Both the position numbers and the translations under genes were made by a program. From Bordetella parapertussis (GTDB lineage: Bacteria; Pseudomonadota; Gammaproteobacteria; Burkholderiales; Burkholderiaceae_B), in assembly GCA_945872285.1 (NCBI GenBank), contig CAMBZR010000004.1, positions 1 to 64,000 of the forward strand: DNA of 64,000 nucleotides, in the 5' to 3' direction. Positions 17,932-27,812 of the stretch are shown piece by piece. Below the pieces are notes generated by a model. It was not told the DNA's origin. It saw only the letters and a program-made list of their open reading frames with translations, and did not search any database. How positions within the stretch are numbered: the first letter of the stretch is position 1; each line of letters starts with the position of its first letter.

Positions 17932-18913
17932 AGAATTCTCACTATCTACACCGATTTCTGCCCCAAAACCCGCAGCAAGCCTAGGTCTTGCGGTCCGAAT
18001 GGTTGAAGTCACCGACGAGCACGACGGCCAGCGCCTAGATAATTTTTTAATGCGCTTGTGCAAAGGCGTGCCCAAAAGTCATATCTATAAAGCGGTTCGA
18101 GGCGGCGAAGTCCGCATCAATAAAGGGCGTGTCGCCCCAGATTCTCGTATTCATACCGGCGATATCGTACGCGTGCCCCCGATGCGCCTGCCCACGCCCG
18201 AGCAAAAGCGCCCGGTGCCGGGGCTAGAGTTTCCGATCGTTTTCGAAGACGAAGGCCTGTTGGTCATTGACAAACCGGCCGGCACAGCCGTGCATGGCGG
18301 CAGTGGGGTCTCTTTTGGCGTGATTGAAGCGCTACGCGCTGCACGCCCAGAGGCCCGATTTTTAGAACTTGCGCATCGGCTCGATCGTGATACCTCAGGT
18401 TTGTTACTGATCGCCAAAAAAAGAAACGTGTTGCTCGCCTTGCACGAAATGTTTCGCCTGGGCGGTGGAAGCAAGCATTATTTAGCCTTGGTTGAGGGCG
18501 ATTGGGTCAATGCACGCCAGCATATTCGGCTGCCACTCGCTAAATGGACCACCCAAACTGGCGAACGCCGGGTCAAGGTTCAGACCGAGGGGCAGGTTGC
18601 CCACACTATCGTGTCTGGCCTCAAGCGCTTTCAGGGCTTTAGTCTGGTCGATGCAGAGTTGCGCACCGGTCGCACCCATCAAATCAGAGTGCATTTAGCG
18701 TCTAGCGGCTATCCGATTGTGGGTGACGATAAATATGGTCGCGACGAAAGCCAAGCGCAGCTTAGTCAATTTGGATTCTCGCGCATGTTCTTACATGCCC
18801 ACCGCTTTAATATGCCGCATCCACTCACTCAAGAGCCCTTACAGTTGATCGCACCTTTGCCTGCTGTTTGCGAGATACTTCTGCAACAATTGCAACCACT
18901 GCAATCCTTGTAG
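17909..18913 (+). CDS. rluC: 23S rRNA pseudouridine synthase RluC (positions 955/2504/2580 type)
   Basis: Up to 334 residues. An S4 RNA-binding domain (DGQRLDNFLMRLCKGVPKS through RVAPDSRI) is followed by the RsuA/RluA-type catalytic domain with the active-site Asp in ELAHRLDRDTSGLLLIAKK and the later TGRTHQIRVHLAS motif. The start is uncertain: ATGs at 17909, 17924 and 17999 are all in frame and none has a good ribosome site; homologues begin roughly 20-35 residues before DGQRLDNF, which favours 17924 or 17909. The divergent rne/rluC arrangement is the same as in E. coli and supports the RluC assignment over RluA or RluD. Confidence 0.9.
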   Translation: MPLLAMRKEFSLSTPISAPKPAASLGLAVRMVEVTDEHDGQRLDNFLMRLCKGVPKSHIYKAVRGGEVRINKGRVAPDSRIHTGDIVRVPPMRLPTPEQKRPVPGLEFPIVFEDEGLLVIDKPAGTAVHGGSGVSFGVIEALRAARPEARFLELAHRLDRDTSGLLLIAKKRNVLLALHEMFRLGGGSKHYLALVEGDWVNARQHIRLPLAKWTTQTGERRVKVQTEGQVAHTIVSGLKRFQGFSLVDAELRTGRTHQIRVHLASSGYPIVGDDKYGRDESQAQLSQFGFSRMFLHAHRFNMPHPLTQEPLQLIAPLPAVCEILLQQLQPLQSL

Positions 18914-19010
18914 CCGTCGTCACTTCAATGACATGCCTTTGTTTTATGCTCTGTGCGTCTGATCTCTTTTCGACGGTCAACGCTGCAATCAACCCGGCAC
19001 TTCGCACAAA

Positions 19011-19670
19011 ATGAACAAGTATTCTGTCATCGTCTTTGACTGGGACGGCACGCTAATGGATTCAACCCACAGCATCGTGCAAGCCATTCAGGGCGCCTGC
19101 CGTGATCTCGAATTAAAAGTGCCTACTGCCGCTCAGGCAGCCTGGGTGATTGGTTTATCGCTCGAGCCAGCCTTGCGCCGAGCGGTGCCTGATCTGACTA
19201 AATCGATGGAGCCTCTCTTTCTAGAGCGCTATCGCCATCATTATTTAGGCAAGGATAAAGAACTTAAGTTATTCGATGGTATCCCAGAGCTCTTGAGCGA
19301 TTTGAAAGCGACCGGCGCCACGCTTGCGGTGGCGACTGGCAAGAGCAGAGTGGGGCTGAACCGCGCCTTAACTGCCACCTCGCTGCACAGCACCTTTCAG
19401 GCCAGCCGCACGGCCGACGAAACCTTTGGCAAGCCTCATCCCGGGATGTTGCTCGAACTCATGGACGAGTTGATGGTCGAACCCGAACAAGTGGTGATGA
19501 TTGGTGACACGTCGCACGACTTACAAATGGCCGCCAACGCTGGTGTGCATGGGGTGGGCGTGGCGTACGGCGGGGCACACCCTGCCGACGAACTGCGTGC
19601 GTGCCCAAATCAGGGCGTCGTCGAACAGGTTGCCGATTTACGTCAATGGCTGTTTGACCATCTGGCCTGA
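19011..19670 (+). CDS. HAD-superfamily hydrolase, phosphoglycolate phosphatase-like
   Basis: 219 residues. The four HAD motifs are visible: I VFDWDGTLMDS with nucleophile Asp, II LAVATGKS, III the lysine in FGKPHPGM, and IV MIGDTSHD. The cap domain is the alpha-helical type of the Gph/PGP group. It follows rluC by 97 bp, a neighbourhood common in Burkholderiales. Substrate could be phosphoglycolate or another small phosphate ester; sequence alone does not decide. The gene is complete. Confidence 0.88.
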   Translation: MNKYSVIVFDWDGTLMDSTHSIVQAIQGACRDLELKVPTAAQAAWVIGLSLEPALRRAVPDLTKSMEPLFLERYRHHYLGKDKELKLFDGIPELLSDLKATGATLAVATGKSRVGLNRALTATSLHSTFQASRTADETFGKPHPGMLLELMDELMVEPEQVVMIGDTSHDLQMAANAGVHGVGVAYGGAHPADELRACPNQGVVEQVADLRQWLFDHLA

Positions 19671-19759
19671 GTTCGACTTTATGCAAGGTTATCGTTGGCA
19701 ATTTTGGCGGTGTTGGTTATTCTAAGTTCATCTTTTAAACTTTCAAACGTGAGTGCCAG

Positions 19760-20719
19760 ATGCCCACCTACCGTGCCCCCCAAATTCACAGCTCTGAAAT
19801 CACACCCGAACAGGTCTGGCAAAGTCGCCGTCATTGGATGAAAGCCGCGGGCGCTTCATTGCTGACAAGTGCGGCAGGGGCCTGGCCCTCGATTGGTGGC
19901 GCAGCGACCTTGCCCAGCCTCGATGCAACCGTTTCAAAACAGTTTTTCACCATGGAGCCGCGCACGCCAGAAAAAGACGCGGCGTCTTACAATAATTTTT
20001 ACGAGTTTGGCTTGGACAAGGGTGATCCAGTCAAGTACGCACACAAGCTTCAAACCAGCCCTTGGAAGCTTCGGATAGAAGGCGAGGTGGTGAGTCCCAA
20101 AACCTTAGACATTGATGATATTCGTAAACTCGCGCCACTCGAAGAGCGCACCTATCGCATGCGTTGCGTAGAAGGGTGGTCGATGGTGATTCCCTGGATT
20201 GGTTACTCAATGTCCGAGCTCTTAAAGCAAGTGCAACCGACGGGTAACGCAAAGTACGTTGAGTTTATTACCGATGTGCAGCCCAAAAATATGCCGGGTT
20301 TGATCTCGCGCTCGATTCAATGGCCCTACAACGAGGGCTTGCGCCTAGACGAGGCGATGCATCCACTGACGATGGTAGTGTTGGGCATGTACGGCAAAAT
20401 CTTGCCTAATCAAAACGGTGCACCTGTGCGCTTGATGGTGCCCTGGAAATACGGCTTCAAATCAGCAAAGTCCATCGTCACCATTCGTCTGACAGAGAAG
20501 CAACCCGTCAGCAGTTGGATGAAAGCGATCCCAAGCGAATACGGCTTCTATTCGAATGTGAACCCCGAGGTCACGCACCCACGCTGGAGTCAGGCAACAG
20601 AGCGGCGCATCGGTGAAGATGGGGTGTTTGCGCCGAAACGTAAAACGCTCATGTTCAACGGCTATGGCAACGAAGTCGCGTCTTTGTACACGGGCATGGA
20701 TCTGCGTAAAAACTATTGA
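19760..20719 (+). CDS. msrP: Protein-methionine-sulfoxide reductase catalytic subunit MsrP (YedY)
   Basis: 319 residues. Periplasmic molybdopterin enzyme that reduces methionine sulfoxide in oxidised envelope proteins. A twin-arginine signal ([15 protein letters not shown]) fits Tat export of the folded molybdoenzyme. The Mo-ligating Cys lies in [15 protein letters not shown], the hallmark of the sulfite oxidase fold used by YedY. C-terminal segments [19 protein letters not shown] and the ending TGMDLRKNY are also typical. The membrane partner msrQ follows 91 bp downstream. Confidence 0.95.
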   Translation: MPTYRAPQIHSSEITPEQVWQSRRHWMKAAGASLLTSAAGAWPSIGGAATLPSLDATVSKQFFTMEPRTPEKDAASYNNFYEFGLDKGDPVKYAHKLQTSPWKLRIEGEVVSPKTLDIDDIRKLAPLEERTYRMRCVEGWSMVIPWIGYSMSELLKQVQPTGNAKYVEFITDVQPKNMPGLISRSIQWPYNEGLRLDEAMHPLTMVVLGMYGKILPNQNGAPVRLMVPWKYGFKSAKSIVTIRLTEKQPVSSWMKAIPSEYGFYSNVNPEVTHPRWSQATERRIGEDGVFAPKRKTLMFNGYGNEVASLYTGMDLRKNY

Positions 20720-20810
20720 AACGCTTGCTTAAGCTTTGATCGCGTCAATTAGGCTTCAAAGACGTGAGGCAATGCTTGTAGCTCTCAAGTCACGCTCGAG
20801 CTGACGAACC

Positions 20811-21452
20811 TTGATCATTCACACATTCTCTGCTCGTACGCTTGATCGGGCAAAAATTTTGCTCTTTGCAGCGGGTTTGTATCCGCTAGCCCGTTGGATT
20901 TGGCTAGGGATGCAAAACGATTTGACGGCAAACCCGGTTGAGTTTTTGTCACGCTCGTCGGGTACGTGGACTTTAGTGTGTCTGCTTGTGACGTTATCTG
21001 TGTCACCCCTGCGGCAGTGGCTGCAGCAGCCAGCCTTGCTGCGCTGGCGCAGAATGTGCGGGTTGTTCACCTTCTTTTACGCCAGCTTGCATGCGCTCGC
21101 GTGGGCTTGGTGGGATCAAGGCTTTGAGTGGGCGCCGATGTTGTCTGATGTTTGGAAGCGACCCTTCATCATGGTCGGAATGGCGGCTTTTTTGACGATG
21201 TCGTTGCTGGCGATGACCTCAACTCACGGTTGGATGCGCAGGCTTGGGCGACGCTGGCAGCACTTGCACCGTTTAATTTATGCGATTGCTTTGCTTGGTA
21301 TTTTGCACTACTACTGGCATAAAGCCGGCAAGAGCGATTTTCAGACCGTGACGCTTTATGCCATCGTGACGGCGGGGCTGTTGGGGTGGAGACTGTTGCG
21401 TCACAAAAAGCGACAGTCCGGCACGCCAAGTGTTAAAGCCCCGAACCGTTAG
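20811..21452 (+). CDS. msrQ: Heme-binding membrane subunit MsrQ (YedZ)
   Basis: 213 residues from a TTG start at 20811, with no earlier ATG in frame. Integral membrane cytochrome b that passes electrons from the quinone pool or flavin to MsrP. Five to six hydrophobic helices are seen, with conserved histidines in FYASLHALAWAWW and in LHRLIYAIALLGILHYYW that fit heme ligation. The 3' end overlaps the convergent amidase gene by 20 bp. Confidence 0.92.
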   Translation: MIIHTFSARTLDRAKILLFAAGLYPLARWIWLGMQNDLTANPVEFLSRSSGTWTLVCLLVTLSVSPLRQWLQQPALLRWRRMCGLFTFFYASLHALAWAWWDQGFEWAPMLSDVWKRPFIMVGMAAFLTMSLLAMTSTHGWMRRLGRRWQHLHRLIYAIALLGILHYYWHKAGKSDFQTVTLYAIVTAGLLGWRLLRHKKRQSGTPSVKAPNR

Positions 21453-22305
21453 TGGGTAAGGCGCGTAATCTTGCCGCCGTTTGCGCGTCGGGTTTGCTGT
21501 TGACCGACTCGGGCCGATAGTGCATCTGAAACGCTGCAATGGTGTGCAGCGTATTGGCATCAAAATAATTGGTTTCTGGCACGCTGTACCCTACGCGCTT
21601 TAATTGCTTTTGAAACCAGCCCGCATCCGGCGCGCCGTTGCGCACATACTCAGCCTGATATTTTGCGGCAGCCGCCTCATCAAACCAACGCCCAACGCCG
21701 GCTTGTGCGAGTTTTTTCCAGGGAAAGGCGGGCCCAGGATCTTGCTTGCGCAAGGGAGCCACGTCGCTGTGCCCAACAATATTTTCGGCTGCAACGCCAT
21801 GACGCCGGGCAACCTCGCGAGTCAGTGCGATGACAGCGTCTATTTGCGCAGCGGGGTAGGACGGGCCGCTATCGCCGTCGCTGTTACGTGTCCAGCCTGG
21901 ATGCACGATTTCGATGCCGATTGAGCGTGGATTGATAAACGTGCGGCCATACCAACTACTTTCACCGGCATGCCAGGCGCTAAGATCTTCGTCGACCAAT
22001 TTATAGACGACAGGTTTGCTGTCATCTGAGACGACATAGTGGGCGCTGACTTCACGATTCGTGAGGGTCAGCAAAGCACTGGGTTTGGTTGAGGCGGTGT
22101 AATGCAGCACAATAATATCGATACGGCTGTTTTTGCCGTTGGCCTTTAGCGAGTCGTTGATGCTGTAAGGCGCGCCCGAGCGCTCAGAGGCACAGCCTGC
22201 CAAAAGAAGTAAGCACAGCACCGTCACAGCGGCCTGGCACCGCGCCAACAAAAGTCTAGTCGCCTCAGTCGGTAGCTTCAAACAAGGTAAACGTAGGGCA
22301 GTCAT
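21433..22305 (-). CDS. N-acetylmuramoyl-L-alanine amidase, AmiD/AmpD-like lipoprotein
   Basis: 290 residues from the ATG at 22305; the frame continues upstream to 22431, but that part lies inside the preceding gene. The N terminus is a lipoprotein signal with lipobox LLLAGC, so the enzyme is anchored in the envelope. The amidase_2 domain has zinc-ligand histidines in IIVLHYTAST and in IVGHSDVAPLRKQDPG, plus the GIEIVHPGW segment. A C-terminal peptidoglycan-binding domain follows (FDANTLHTIAAFQMHYRP). It removes stem peptides from (anhydro)muramoyl residues. The architecture matches E. coli AmiD. It starts 4 bp after the stop of the methylase gene. Confidence 0.88.
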   Translation of the reverse strand: MTALRLPCLKLPTEATRLLLARCQAAVTVLCLLLLAGCASERSGAPYSINDSLKANGKNSRIDIIVLHYTASTKPSALLTLTNREVSAHYVVSDDSKPVVYKLVDEDLSAWHAGESSWYGRTFINPRSIGIEIVHPGWTRNSDGDSGPSYPAAQIDAVIALTREVARRHGVAAENIVGHSDVAPLRKQDPGPAFPWKKLAQAGVGRWFDEAAAAKYQAEYVRNGAPDAGWFQKQLKRVGYSVPETNYFDANTLHTIAAFQMHYRPESVNSKPDAQTAARLRALPTNGSGL

Positions 22306-22309
22306 TTTT

Positions 22310-23047
22310 TTAAGCCGCTTGAAACAAAAAGAGTGTTGGATGTTTGTCGAGTTCGGGCTTAGGGTGCGCTTTCCATTGCGTGATGGTGAGTGTTCGTATC
22401 CATTCTTCAGGGCTGGTGAGTGACCGTGCAAGACACAGACGCGTGTTGCCTTTGAGCTGTTCGAGCAAGCTGTTGAACATCGCCTGATTACGATAAGGTG
22501 TTTCGATGAGCAGTTGGGTTTGCTTTTGTTTGCCAGAGGTTTGTTCCCACACCTTTAGTTGCCGAGCCCGATCGGTGGCCTCGACAGGCGCATAACCATG
22601 AAACACAAAACGCTGTCCGTCAAGTCCGCTGGCCATCAGACCAAGCAAAATAGAAGAGGGCCCTACCCAGGGCTTGACCCTTGCGCCCCAGCCATGCGCG
22701 ATCGTGACTGCGCGCGCGCCCGGATCCGCAACCGCGGGGCAACCCGCCTCAGAGACCAGCCCAACATCCAGGCCTGCGCGCAAAGGCTGCAGCCAGCTTT
22801 GTAATTGCGCTTCGTCCACGCGTGGGTTGAGCTCGTGAATCGTGATGTCTTGTAACGGTCGCGCAAGCTTCAGCAGCTTTAAAAAAGCCCGCGCTGTCTT
22901 GGCGTTCTCGGCGATGTAGCAGCTCAGCAAGCCCGCCTGGGCCTGGGCGGCCTCGGGTAGCCACTGCTCAAGTGGGGCTTGGCCCAAGCCCACGGGCATC
23001 AGATGTAACGTGCCAGGTGTTGACCAAGAAGTCGCGCTTGTTGTCAT
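22310..23047 (-). CDS. SAM-dependent methyltransferase, tetrapyrrole methylase/RsmI family
   Basis: 245 residues. The fold is that of RsmI, which methylates 16S rRNA C1402, but this is the shorter paralogue often encoded next to maf. Recognisable segments are LGLVSEAGCPAVADPG (the RsmI-type SAM loop) and VGPSSILLGLMASGL. The canonical RsmI N terminus (LYIVATPIGNL type) is replaced by GTLHLMPVGLG. It overlaps maf by 4 bp and is followed directly by the amidase gene, forming a three-gene minus-strand operon. The target (rRNA or other) is not known. Confidence 0.85.
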   Translation of the reverse strand: MTTSATSWSTPGTLHLMPVGLGQAPLEQWLPEAAQAQAGLLSCYIAENAKTARAFLKLLKLARPLQDITIHELNPRVDEAQLQSWLQPLRAGLDVGLVSEAGCPAVADPGARAVTIAHGWGARVKPWVGPSSILLGLMASGLDGQRFVFHGYAPVEATDRARQLKVWEQTSGKQKQTQLLIETPYRNQAMFNSLLEQLKGNTRLCLARSLTSPEEWIRTLTITQWKAHPKPELDKHPTLFLFQAA

Positions 23048-23664
23048 GGATTAGGTGTTGCTAAAAAAAGCGGTGGGGGTTCAAGTGGGTCAAGGCCGAC
23101 CTTGGCGAGCATGCGGGTCAGTTCAATTAAAGGCAAGCCGATGATAGCCGTGGGATCGCTGCTGTGCATGCTTTGCATCAAGGCAATCCCCAGACATTCG
23201 GCTTTTGCGCTGCCTGCCGTGTCAAAGGGCAGATCAATGGCAAGGTAACGGACGATCGCCGCAGCAGAAAGGGTTCGATAGACGCAGTCGGTCGTGACGA
23301 CGATGCTTTGCACCTGGCCGTTTGACACCACGGCCATCGCGCTAAAAAAAGTAACCGTTTGCCCCGAGAGTTGCTGCAGTTGCGCCTGCGCGGCTGCCGC
23401 ATGCCCTGGTTTGCCCAGCGGCGTGCCGTGCAAAGAGGCGACCTGATCGGCTCCAATGACGACCGACGCGGGATAAGACTGAGCCACCCGTTGTGCTTTG
23501 GCAATTGCCAGTCTCAGCGCGAGTTGTTCGGGCGCTTCGTGGCTCAAGGGGGTTTCGTCTAACTCAGGTGGAACCGAAATAAAAGGAATTTTTAACCTCG
23601 CGAGCAACTCTTGGCGGTATTTCGAGCTTGAGGCAAGGATCAGTGAAGCGGGCGCGGTCGTCAT
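23044..23664 (-). CDS. Maf/YceF-type nucleotide pyrophosphatase
   Basis: 206 residues from the ATG at 23664 (MTTAPASLILASSSKYRQEL); the open frame continues upstream to 23817 without family similarity. Maf proteins hydrolyse modified or canonical NTPs. Motifs: SSSKYRQELL with the phosphate-binding Ser/Arg, the conserved PPELDETPL, VIGADQVAS and PLGKPG. The GADQVA form points to the YceF (m7GTP pyrophosphatase) subgroup, and YceF is linked to yceD-rpmF in enterobacteria as it is here, divergent from yceD across about 195 bp. Confidence 0.9.
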   Translation of the reverse strand: MTTAPASLILASSSKYRQELLARLKIPFISVPPELDETPLSHEAPEQLALRLAIAKAQRVAQSYPASVVIGADQVASLHGTPLGKPGHAAAAQAQLQQLSGQTVTFFSAMAVVSNGQVQSIVVTTDCVYRTLSAAAIVRYLAIDLPFDTAGSAKAECLGIALMQSMHSSDPTAIIGLPLIELTRMLAKVGLDPLEPPPLFLATPNP

Positions 23665-23859
23665 CGTTTTCGGCTTGGATATTGACGGTGAGAGGGAAAA
23701 CACGCTATTATCTCTTGCTTCGTTGCTTAAGTCGCTGCGCCCCGTTGCCTCTTTGCAGCAGGTTGCATCGTCACTTTGAGATACGCGTCTAGTTTGCGCA
23801 GAGATACCGCACTGCAACAGAGCTTCAAAAAGTCAAGACAAGGCGGCACGAACAATACG

Positions 23860-24468
23860 ATGGCAAAAGATCTTAGCCCAAGCTTTAGGTTGGGAACTCC
23901 CCCTGTTGTGGATGTATTTGAATTTGCGCGCCGTGGGCAGTTAATCGAAGGGGTCTTTGCCGTAAACCGGCTTGAGCGGTTGCTTGAAGACGTTCCCGAG
24001 CAACCCTTCGCCGAGCTTGTAGTGCTTGAACAAGCGCCACAGCATCCAGGGTTAGTGAAGTACCGCCTGCAAGGGCGTCGCAGCAAAGTCGGCAAGTTGC
24101 AGTTGGTGATAAAAATCGATTCCTTGTTAGTGCTCGAATGCCAACGATGTTTGGGGGATTTAATTTTCCCGGTTGATCGGCAAACTGTGTTTGAGCTTGT
24201 GGTGCGCGAGTCTGATCTTGATCAGGGTGACCTCGAAGACTCTGACCCCGACGCGCCCGAAAAAATAATGGGATCTGCTCAGTTTAATTTGTTGGATCTG
24301 GTTGAAGACGAAATGATGTTAGAAGTTCCCTATGTGCCCAGGCATGATGTCTGTCCTGAGCCCCTAGGTGGTACCGAAACTGAGGCGCAACCCCCAGATT
24401 CTGCACCAGAAGCGCAGCGCCCCTCGCCATTTGCAGTTTTGGGGCAACTTAAGATTAAAAGTCGGTAG
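23860..24468 (+). CDS. yceD: YceD/DUF177 family protein (23S rRNA accumulation factor)
   Basis: 202 residues from the ATG at 23860 (MAKDLSPSFRLG); the frame opens further upstream but that part lies in the maf upstream region. DUF177 proteins are required for normal 23S rRNA levels in E. coli and plants, and are almost always encoded before rpmF. The core motif LECQRCLGDLIFPVDR with its CxxC is present, followed by an acidic segment (DLDQGDLEDSDPDAPE) and the VEDEMMLEVPYVPRHD region. The C terminus adds a Pro/Glu-rich tail. Molecular mechanism unknown. Confidence 0.88.
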   Translation: MAKDLSPSFRLGTPPVVDVFEFARRGQLIEGVFAVNRLERLLEDVPEQPFAELVVLEQAPQHPGLVKYRLQGRRSKVGKLQLVIKIDSLLVLECQRCLGDLIFPVDRQTVFELVVRESDLDQGDLEDSDPDAPEKIMGSAQFNLLDLVEDEMMLEVPYVPRHDVCPEPLGGTETEAQPPDSAPEAQRPSPFAVLGQLKIKSR

Positions 24469-24489
24469 TTATTACTAAGATGGTTGGCG

Positions 24490-24495
24490 TACAAT
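24490..24495 (+). promoter_or_regulatory. Possible rpmF promoter -10 within an inverted repeat
   Basis: TACAAT is flanked by GGCG and CGCC (GGCG-TACAATT-CGCC overall), followed by a G+C-rich stretch before the likely start site. The -35 region is weak. The gap between yceD and rpmF is 49 bp, so rpmF could also be read from yceD. Confidence 0.35.
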
Positions 24496-24517
24496 TCGCC
24501 GACTCACAGGAGTTGTC

Positions 24518-24700
24518 ATGGCTGTTCAGCAAAATAAAAAATCCCCCTCAAAGCGCGGTATGCACCGCTCGCATGATTTTTTGGTTAACCCGTCTACAGC
24601 GGTCGAGCCCAATACCGGCGAGCAACATCTGCGTCACCACATCAGCCCAACTGGGGTGTATCGTGGTCGCAAGATCCTCAAGACCAAGACTGACGAATAA
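24518..24700 (+). CDS. rpmF: 50S ribosomal protein L32
   Basis: 60 residues. N terminus [20 protein letters not shown] and the [16 protein letters not shown] segment are diagnostic for L32. It has no cysteines, so it is the zinc-free form, as in E. coli. The ribosome site is strong (AGGAG, 6 bp before the ATG). The position between yceD and plsX is the conserved proteobacterial order. Confidence 0.97.
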   Translation: MAVQQNKKSPSKRGMHRSHDFLVNPSTAVEPNTGEQHLRHHISPTGVYRGRKILKTKTDE

Positions 24701-24748
24701 AGCGGGCTGACGGGCAACTCGTCCCCACGTACACCGCTGCATCCTCAC

Positions 24749-25816
24749 GTGCCTGCCGTGATTCGCATCGCGATCGATTGCATGGGTGGTGACTCGGGTC
24801 TTCCCGTCACGATCCCTGCTGCGTTCGCTTTTGCCCAACGCTTTCCTGACACACACCTGTTACTAGTCGGGCTCGTCGAGCCGCTAGAACAGGCTGTTGC
24901 CGAGAACGCTAAACGCTATCGCGAGATCTCGCCCGATCGGTTTACCGTCGTTGCGGCCACCGAAGTGGTGCACATGGATGACTCGGTAGAGACCGCATTG
25001 CGTCGCAAAAAAGATTCTTCCATGCGTGTCGCCGCGCAAACCGTAAAAGACGGCCAGGCGCAGGCCTGCGTTTCGGCGGGCAACACCGGCGCCTGGATGG
25101 CGATTTCAAAATATGTTTTAAAGACGCTTGACGGCATTGACCGTCCGGCCATCGCCTCCGTGTTGCCGAATCAAACAGGCGGCACGACCATCATGCTCGA
25201 TCTGGGTGCTAACGTCGACTGTACGGCTCAGCATTTGTTACAGTTCGCCATGATGGGTACTGCGTTTGCTCAGGTTGGTAAGCAAAATCCCAACCCGTCC
25301 ATTGGTTTGCTCAATATCGGCGAAGAAGCTATCAAAGGCAACGACGTGGTAAAAGAGGCGGGCGAACTTTTACGCGAAAGTTCTTTAAATTTTTATGGCA
25401 ACGTTGAGGGTGACGACATCTTCAAAGGTACCGTTGACGTGGTAGTTTGCGACGGCTTTGTTGGCAACGTGGCACTCAAAACTGCCGAAGGCGTTGTCCG
25501 CATGATGTCGCAAATGCTGCGCGAAGCCTTTACACGCAATTTATTTTGTCGGGCGCTCGGTTTGCTTGCTTTGCCAGTGCTCAGGCGCTTTCGGGCACAG
25601 GCTGACAATCGCCGGTTTAACGGCGCCGCTTTGCTTGGTTTGCGAGGTGTTGTGATCAAAAGTCACGGTTCGGCTGATGCGATTGCTTTTGGTTTTGCGC
25701 TTGACTGCGCCCGCGCATCGGTGGCAAATAACCTGTTGGCGCGAACCACGTCGGCGATTGCACAACTTACGCAAGTGCAGCCCCAAACAGAAACCGAGTC
25801 CAGAGACCCGACATGA
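24749..25816 (+). CDS. plsX: Phosphate acyltransferase PlsX
   Basis: 355 residues. It converts acyl-ACP to acyl-phosphate for phospholipid synthesis. The N-terminal [20 protein letters not shown] and the later [36 protein letters not shown] (split here as [10 protein letters not shown] and [10 protein letters not shown]) are PlsX signatures. The start is GTG at 24749 or GTG at 24758; homologues begin at about the second. The stop overlaps fabH by 4 bp (ATGA), linking phospholipid and fatty acid synthesis genes. Confidence 0.94.
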   Translation: MPAVIRIAIDCMGGDSGLPVTIPAAFAFAQRFPDTHLLLVGLVEPLEQAVAENAKRYREISPDRFTVVAATEVVHMDDSVETALRRKKDSSMRVAAQTVKDGQAQACVSAGNTGAWMAISKYVLKTLDGIDRPAIASVLPNQTGGTTIMLDLGANVDCTAQHLLQFAMMGTAFAQVGKQNPNPSIGLLNIGEEAIKGNDVVKEAGELLRESSLNFYGNVEGDDIFKGTVDVVVCDGFVGNVALKTAEGVVRMMSQMLREAFTRNLFCRALGLLALPVLRRFRAQADNRRFNGAALLGLRGVVIKSHGSADAIAFGFALDCARASVANNLLARTTSAIAQLTQVQPQTETESRDPT

Positions 25817-26799
25817 CTCAAACCATGCCTTATGCGCGAATTGTTGGTTCAGGAAGTTTTTTACCGCCTCGCTGCGTGAGCAACGACGAACTGGCCGCCG
25901 ATCTTGCCTCACGAAACATCGAAACTTCAGACCAATGGATTTTTGAACGCACGGGGATTCGCCAGCGCTATCTGGCCGAACGCGGGGTCAAGACCAGTTC
26001 TTTAGCCACCGAGGCCGCGCGTCGTGCGCTAGCAGACGCTCAGGTTGACGCCTCTGAGCTCGACCTGATTATTTTGGCCACCTCTACCCCAGATTTTGTG
26101 TTTCCGAGTACCGCCTGTTTAGTGCAAGCAAACTTGGGCAACAAAGGGGCTGCCGCGTTTGACGTTCAGGCGGTATGCAGCGGATTTGTCTACGCCTTGA
26201 CAACGGCCGAGGCTTTTATTCGGGCCGGCCGGGCCCGCTGTGCCTTGGTAATCGGGGCCGAAGTCTTTTCCAGCATTCTTGACTGGAACGATCGTGGCAC
26301 TTGCGTGTTGTTTGGTGATGGCGCCGGTGCTGTGGTGCTAAAAGGTGGCGAGCAACCTGGCATCTTGTCGGCTGAATTACACGCCGATGGCAGTCAGATG
26401 GGCATTCTTGCGGCAGCCGGTAATGTGGCTTACGGCGAAGTGACCGGCGACCCGTTCCTGCGGATGGATGGTCAGGCGGTTTTCAGGCAAGCGGTGACCG
26501 TACTCGATCGCTCGGCGCGCGAAGTGGTCGCGCAAGCCGGCCTGCAGCTGTCTCAGGTCGACTGGTTTATTCCGCACCAAGCGAATTTAAGAATTTTGAC
26601 CTCTCTGGCGCGTAAGCTTGATCTTGCCCTTGAAAAAGTGGTGATTACAGTCGATCATCATGCAAATACCTCAGCAGCCAGTATTCCTTTGGCTCTGGAT
26701 GTTGCGCGGCGCGATCAACGCATTCAGGCGGGTCAGTTAGTCCTATTACAGGGAGTCGGTGGCGGCTTTACTTGGGGCTCTGTGCTGGTCAGGATGTAA
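25813..26799 (+). CDS. fabH: 3-oxoacyl-[ACP] synthase III
   Basis: 328 residues. It starts fatty acid synthesis by condensing acetyl-CoA with malonyl-ACP. The catalytic triad is visible: Cys122 in [14 protein letters not shown], His in [12 protein letters not shown] and Asn in [15 protein letters not shown]. The C-terminal [15 protein letters not shown] is also typical. It overlaps plsX by 4 bp and is followed by fabD after a 70-bp gap. Confidence 0.96.
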   Translation: MTQTMPYARIVGSGSFLPPRCVSNDELAADLASRNIETSDQWIFERTGIRQRYLAERGVKTSSLATEAARRALADAQVDASELDLIILATSTPDFVFPSTACLVQANLGNKGAAAFDVQAVCSGFVYALTTAEAFIRAGRARCALVIGAEVFSSILDWNDRGTCVLFGDGAGAVVLKGGEQPGILSAELHADGSQMGILAAAGNVAYGEVTGDPFLRMDGQAVFRQAVTVLDRSAREVVAQAGLQLSQVDWFIPHQANLRILTSLARKLDLALEKVVITVDHHANTSAASIPLALDVARRDQRIQAGQLVLLQGVGGGFTWGSVLVRM

Positions 26800-26869
26800 G
26801 CAAGACTGAGCAATCGCAGCAGAATGCCTTGACGTGCAGTCAGTTTTTAAACTCTAAAAAATTCTAGAC

Positions 26870-27808
26870 ATGATGAAATTTGCGTTTGTTTTTCCGGGCC
26901 AAGGCTCGCAAACGGTTGGCATGATGGACGCTTGGTCGGGTCACCCCGCGGCCCAGCAAGTGATCGCACAAGCCAGTGAGGCGCTTGGTGAGGATCTGGG
27001 CGCTCTGATGGCGCAAGGCCCCGCCGAGAAACTTAGTTTGACAACGCACACGCAACCAGCCATGCTGACGGCGGGCGTGGCGATGTACGAGGCCTGGCGC
27101 GCTGCAGGCGGCCCTCAGGCGGCCCTGATGGCTGGGCACAGTCTGGGTGAGTATGCAGCTTTGACGGCCGCGGGCGCGCTGTCCTTGGCCGATGCTGTGC
27201 GTCTGGTGTGTGTACGTGCTGACGCCATGCAGGCTGCGGTACCGGTCGGCACGGGTGCGATGGCAGCGGTGTTAGGGTTAGAAGATCATCTGGTGCAAAA
27301 AGCTTGTCTCGAGGCCGCGCAGGGTGAAATCGTTGAGGCTGTCAATTTCAATGCGCCCTCGCAGGTCGTCATTGCAGGTCATGCCACGGCCGTGCAGCGT
27401 GCAATCGTGACGGCTAAAGCGGCGGGCGCCAAGCGCGCCCTGTTGCTGCCGGTCTCGGCTCCGTTTCATTCAAGCTTGCTTAAACCGGCCGCCGATGTGC
27501 TGGCAGGTGCTTTGGCTAAAATTAACCTCGTGACGCCAGCGGTTGCGGTCGTCAACAACGTGGATGTCGCGATCGAACAGTCTCCAGAGGCGATTCGCGA
27601 CGCTCTGGTGCGCCAGGCCTGGCATGCGGTGCGCTGGGTAGAAGTCATTCAGTTCATGAAAGCACAAGGCGTGACGCACATCATCGAGTGCGGCCCAGGC
27701 AAAGTGCTCGCGGGGATGATAAAGCGCATCGACCCCGATTTGATCGCGCTCTCAGTCACCGACCCCGGCTCTATGCAGGCCGCGCTTGATGCGCTGGCTG
27801 CCGCTTAA
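26870..27808 (+). CDS. fabD: Malonyl-CoA:ACP transacylase
   Basis: 312 residues. It loads malonyl groups on ACP. N-terminal FVFPGQGSQTVGM, nucleophile Ser91 in AGHSLGEYAAL, and the His in SAPFHSSLL are all present, and the C-terminal ECGPGKVLAGMIKR is typical. Two adjacent ATGs (26870 and 26873) could be the start. fabG begins 5 bp after the stop. Confidence 0.96.
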   Translation: MMKFAFVFPGQGSQTVGMMDAWSGHPAAQQVIAQASEALGEDLGALMAQGPAEKLSLTTHTQPAMLTAGVAMYEAWRAAGGPQAALMAGHSLGEYAALTAAGALSLADAVRLVCVRADAMQAAVPVGTGAMAAVLGLEDHLVQKACLEAAQGEIVEAVNFNAPSQVVIAGHATAVQRAIVTAKAAGAKRALLLPVSAPFHSSLLKPAADVLAGALAKINLVTPAVAVVNNVDVAIEQSPEAIRDALVRQAWHAVRWVEVIQFMKAQGVTHIIECGPGKVLAGMIKRIDPDLIALSVTDPGSMQAALDALAAA

Positions 27809-27812
27809 CGGA

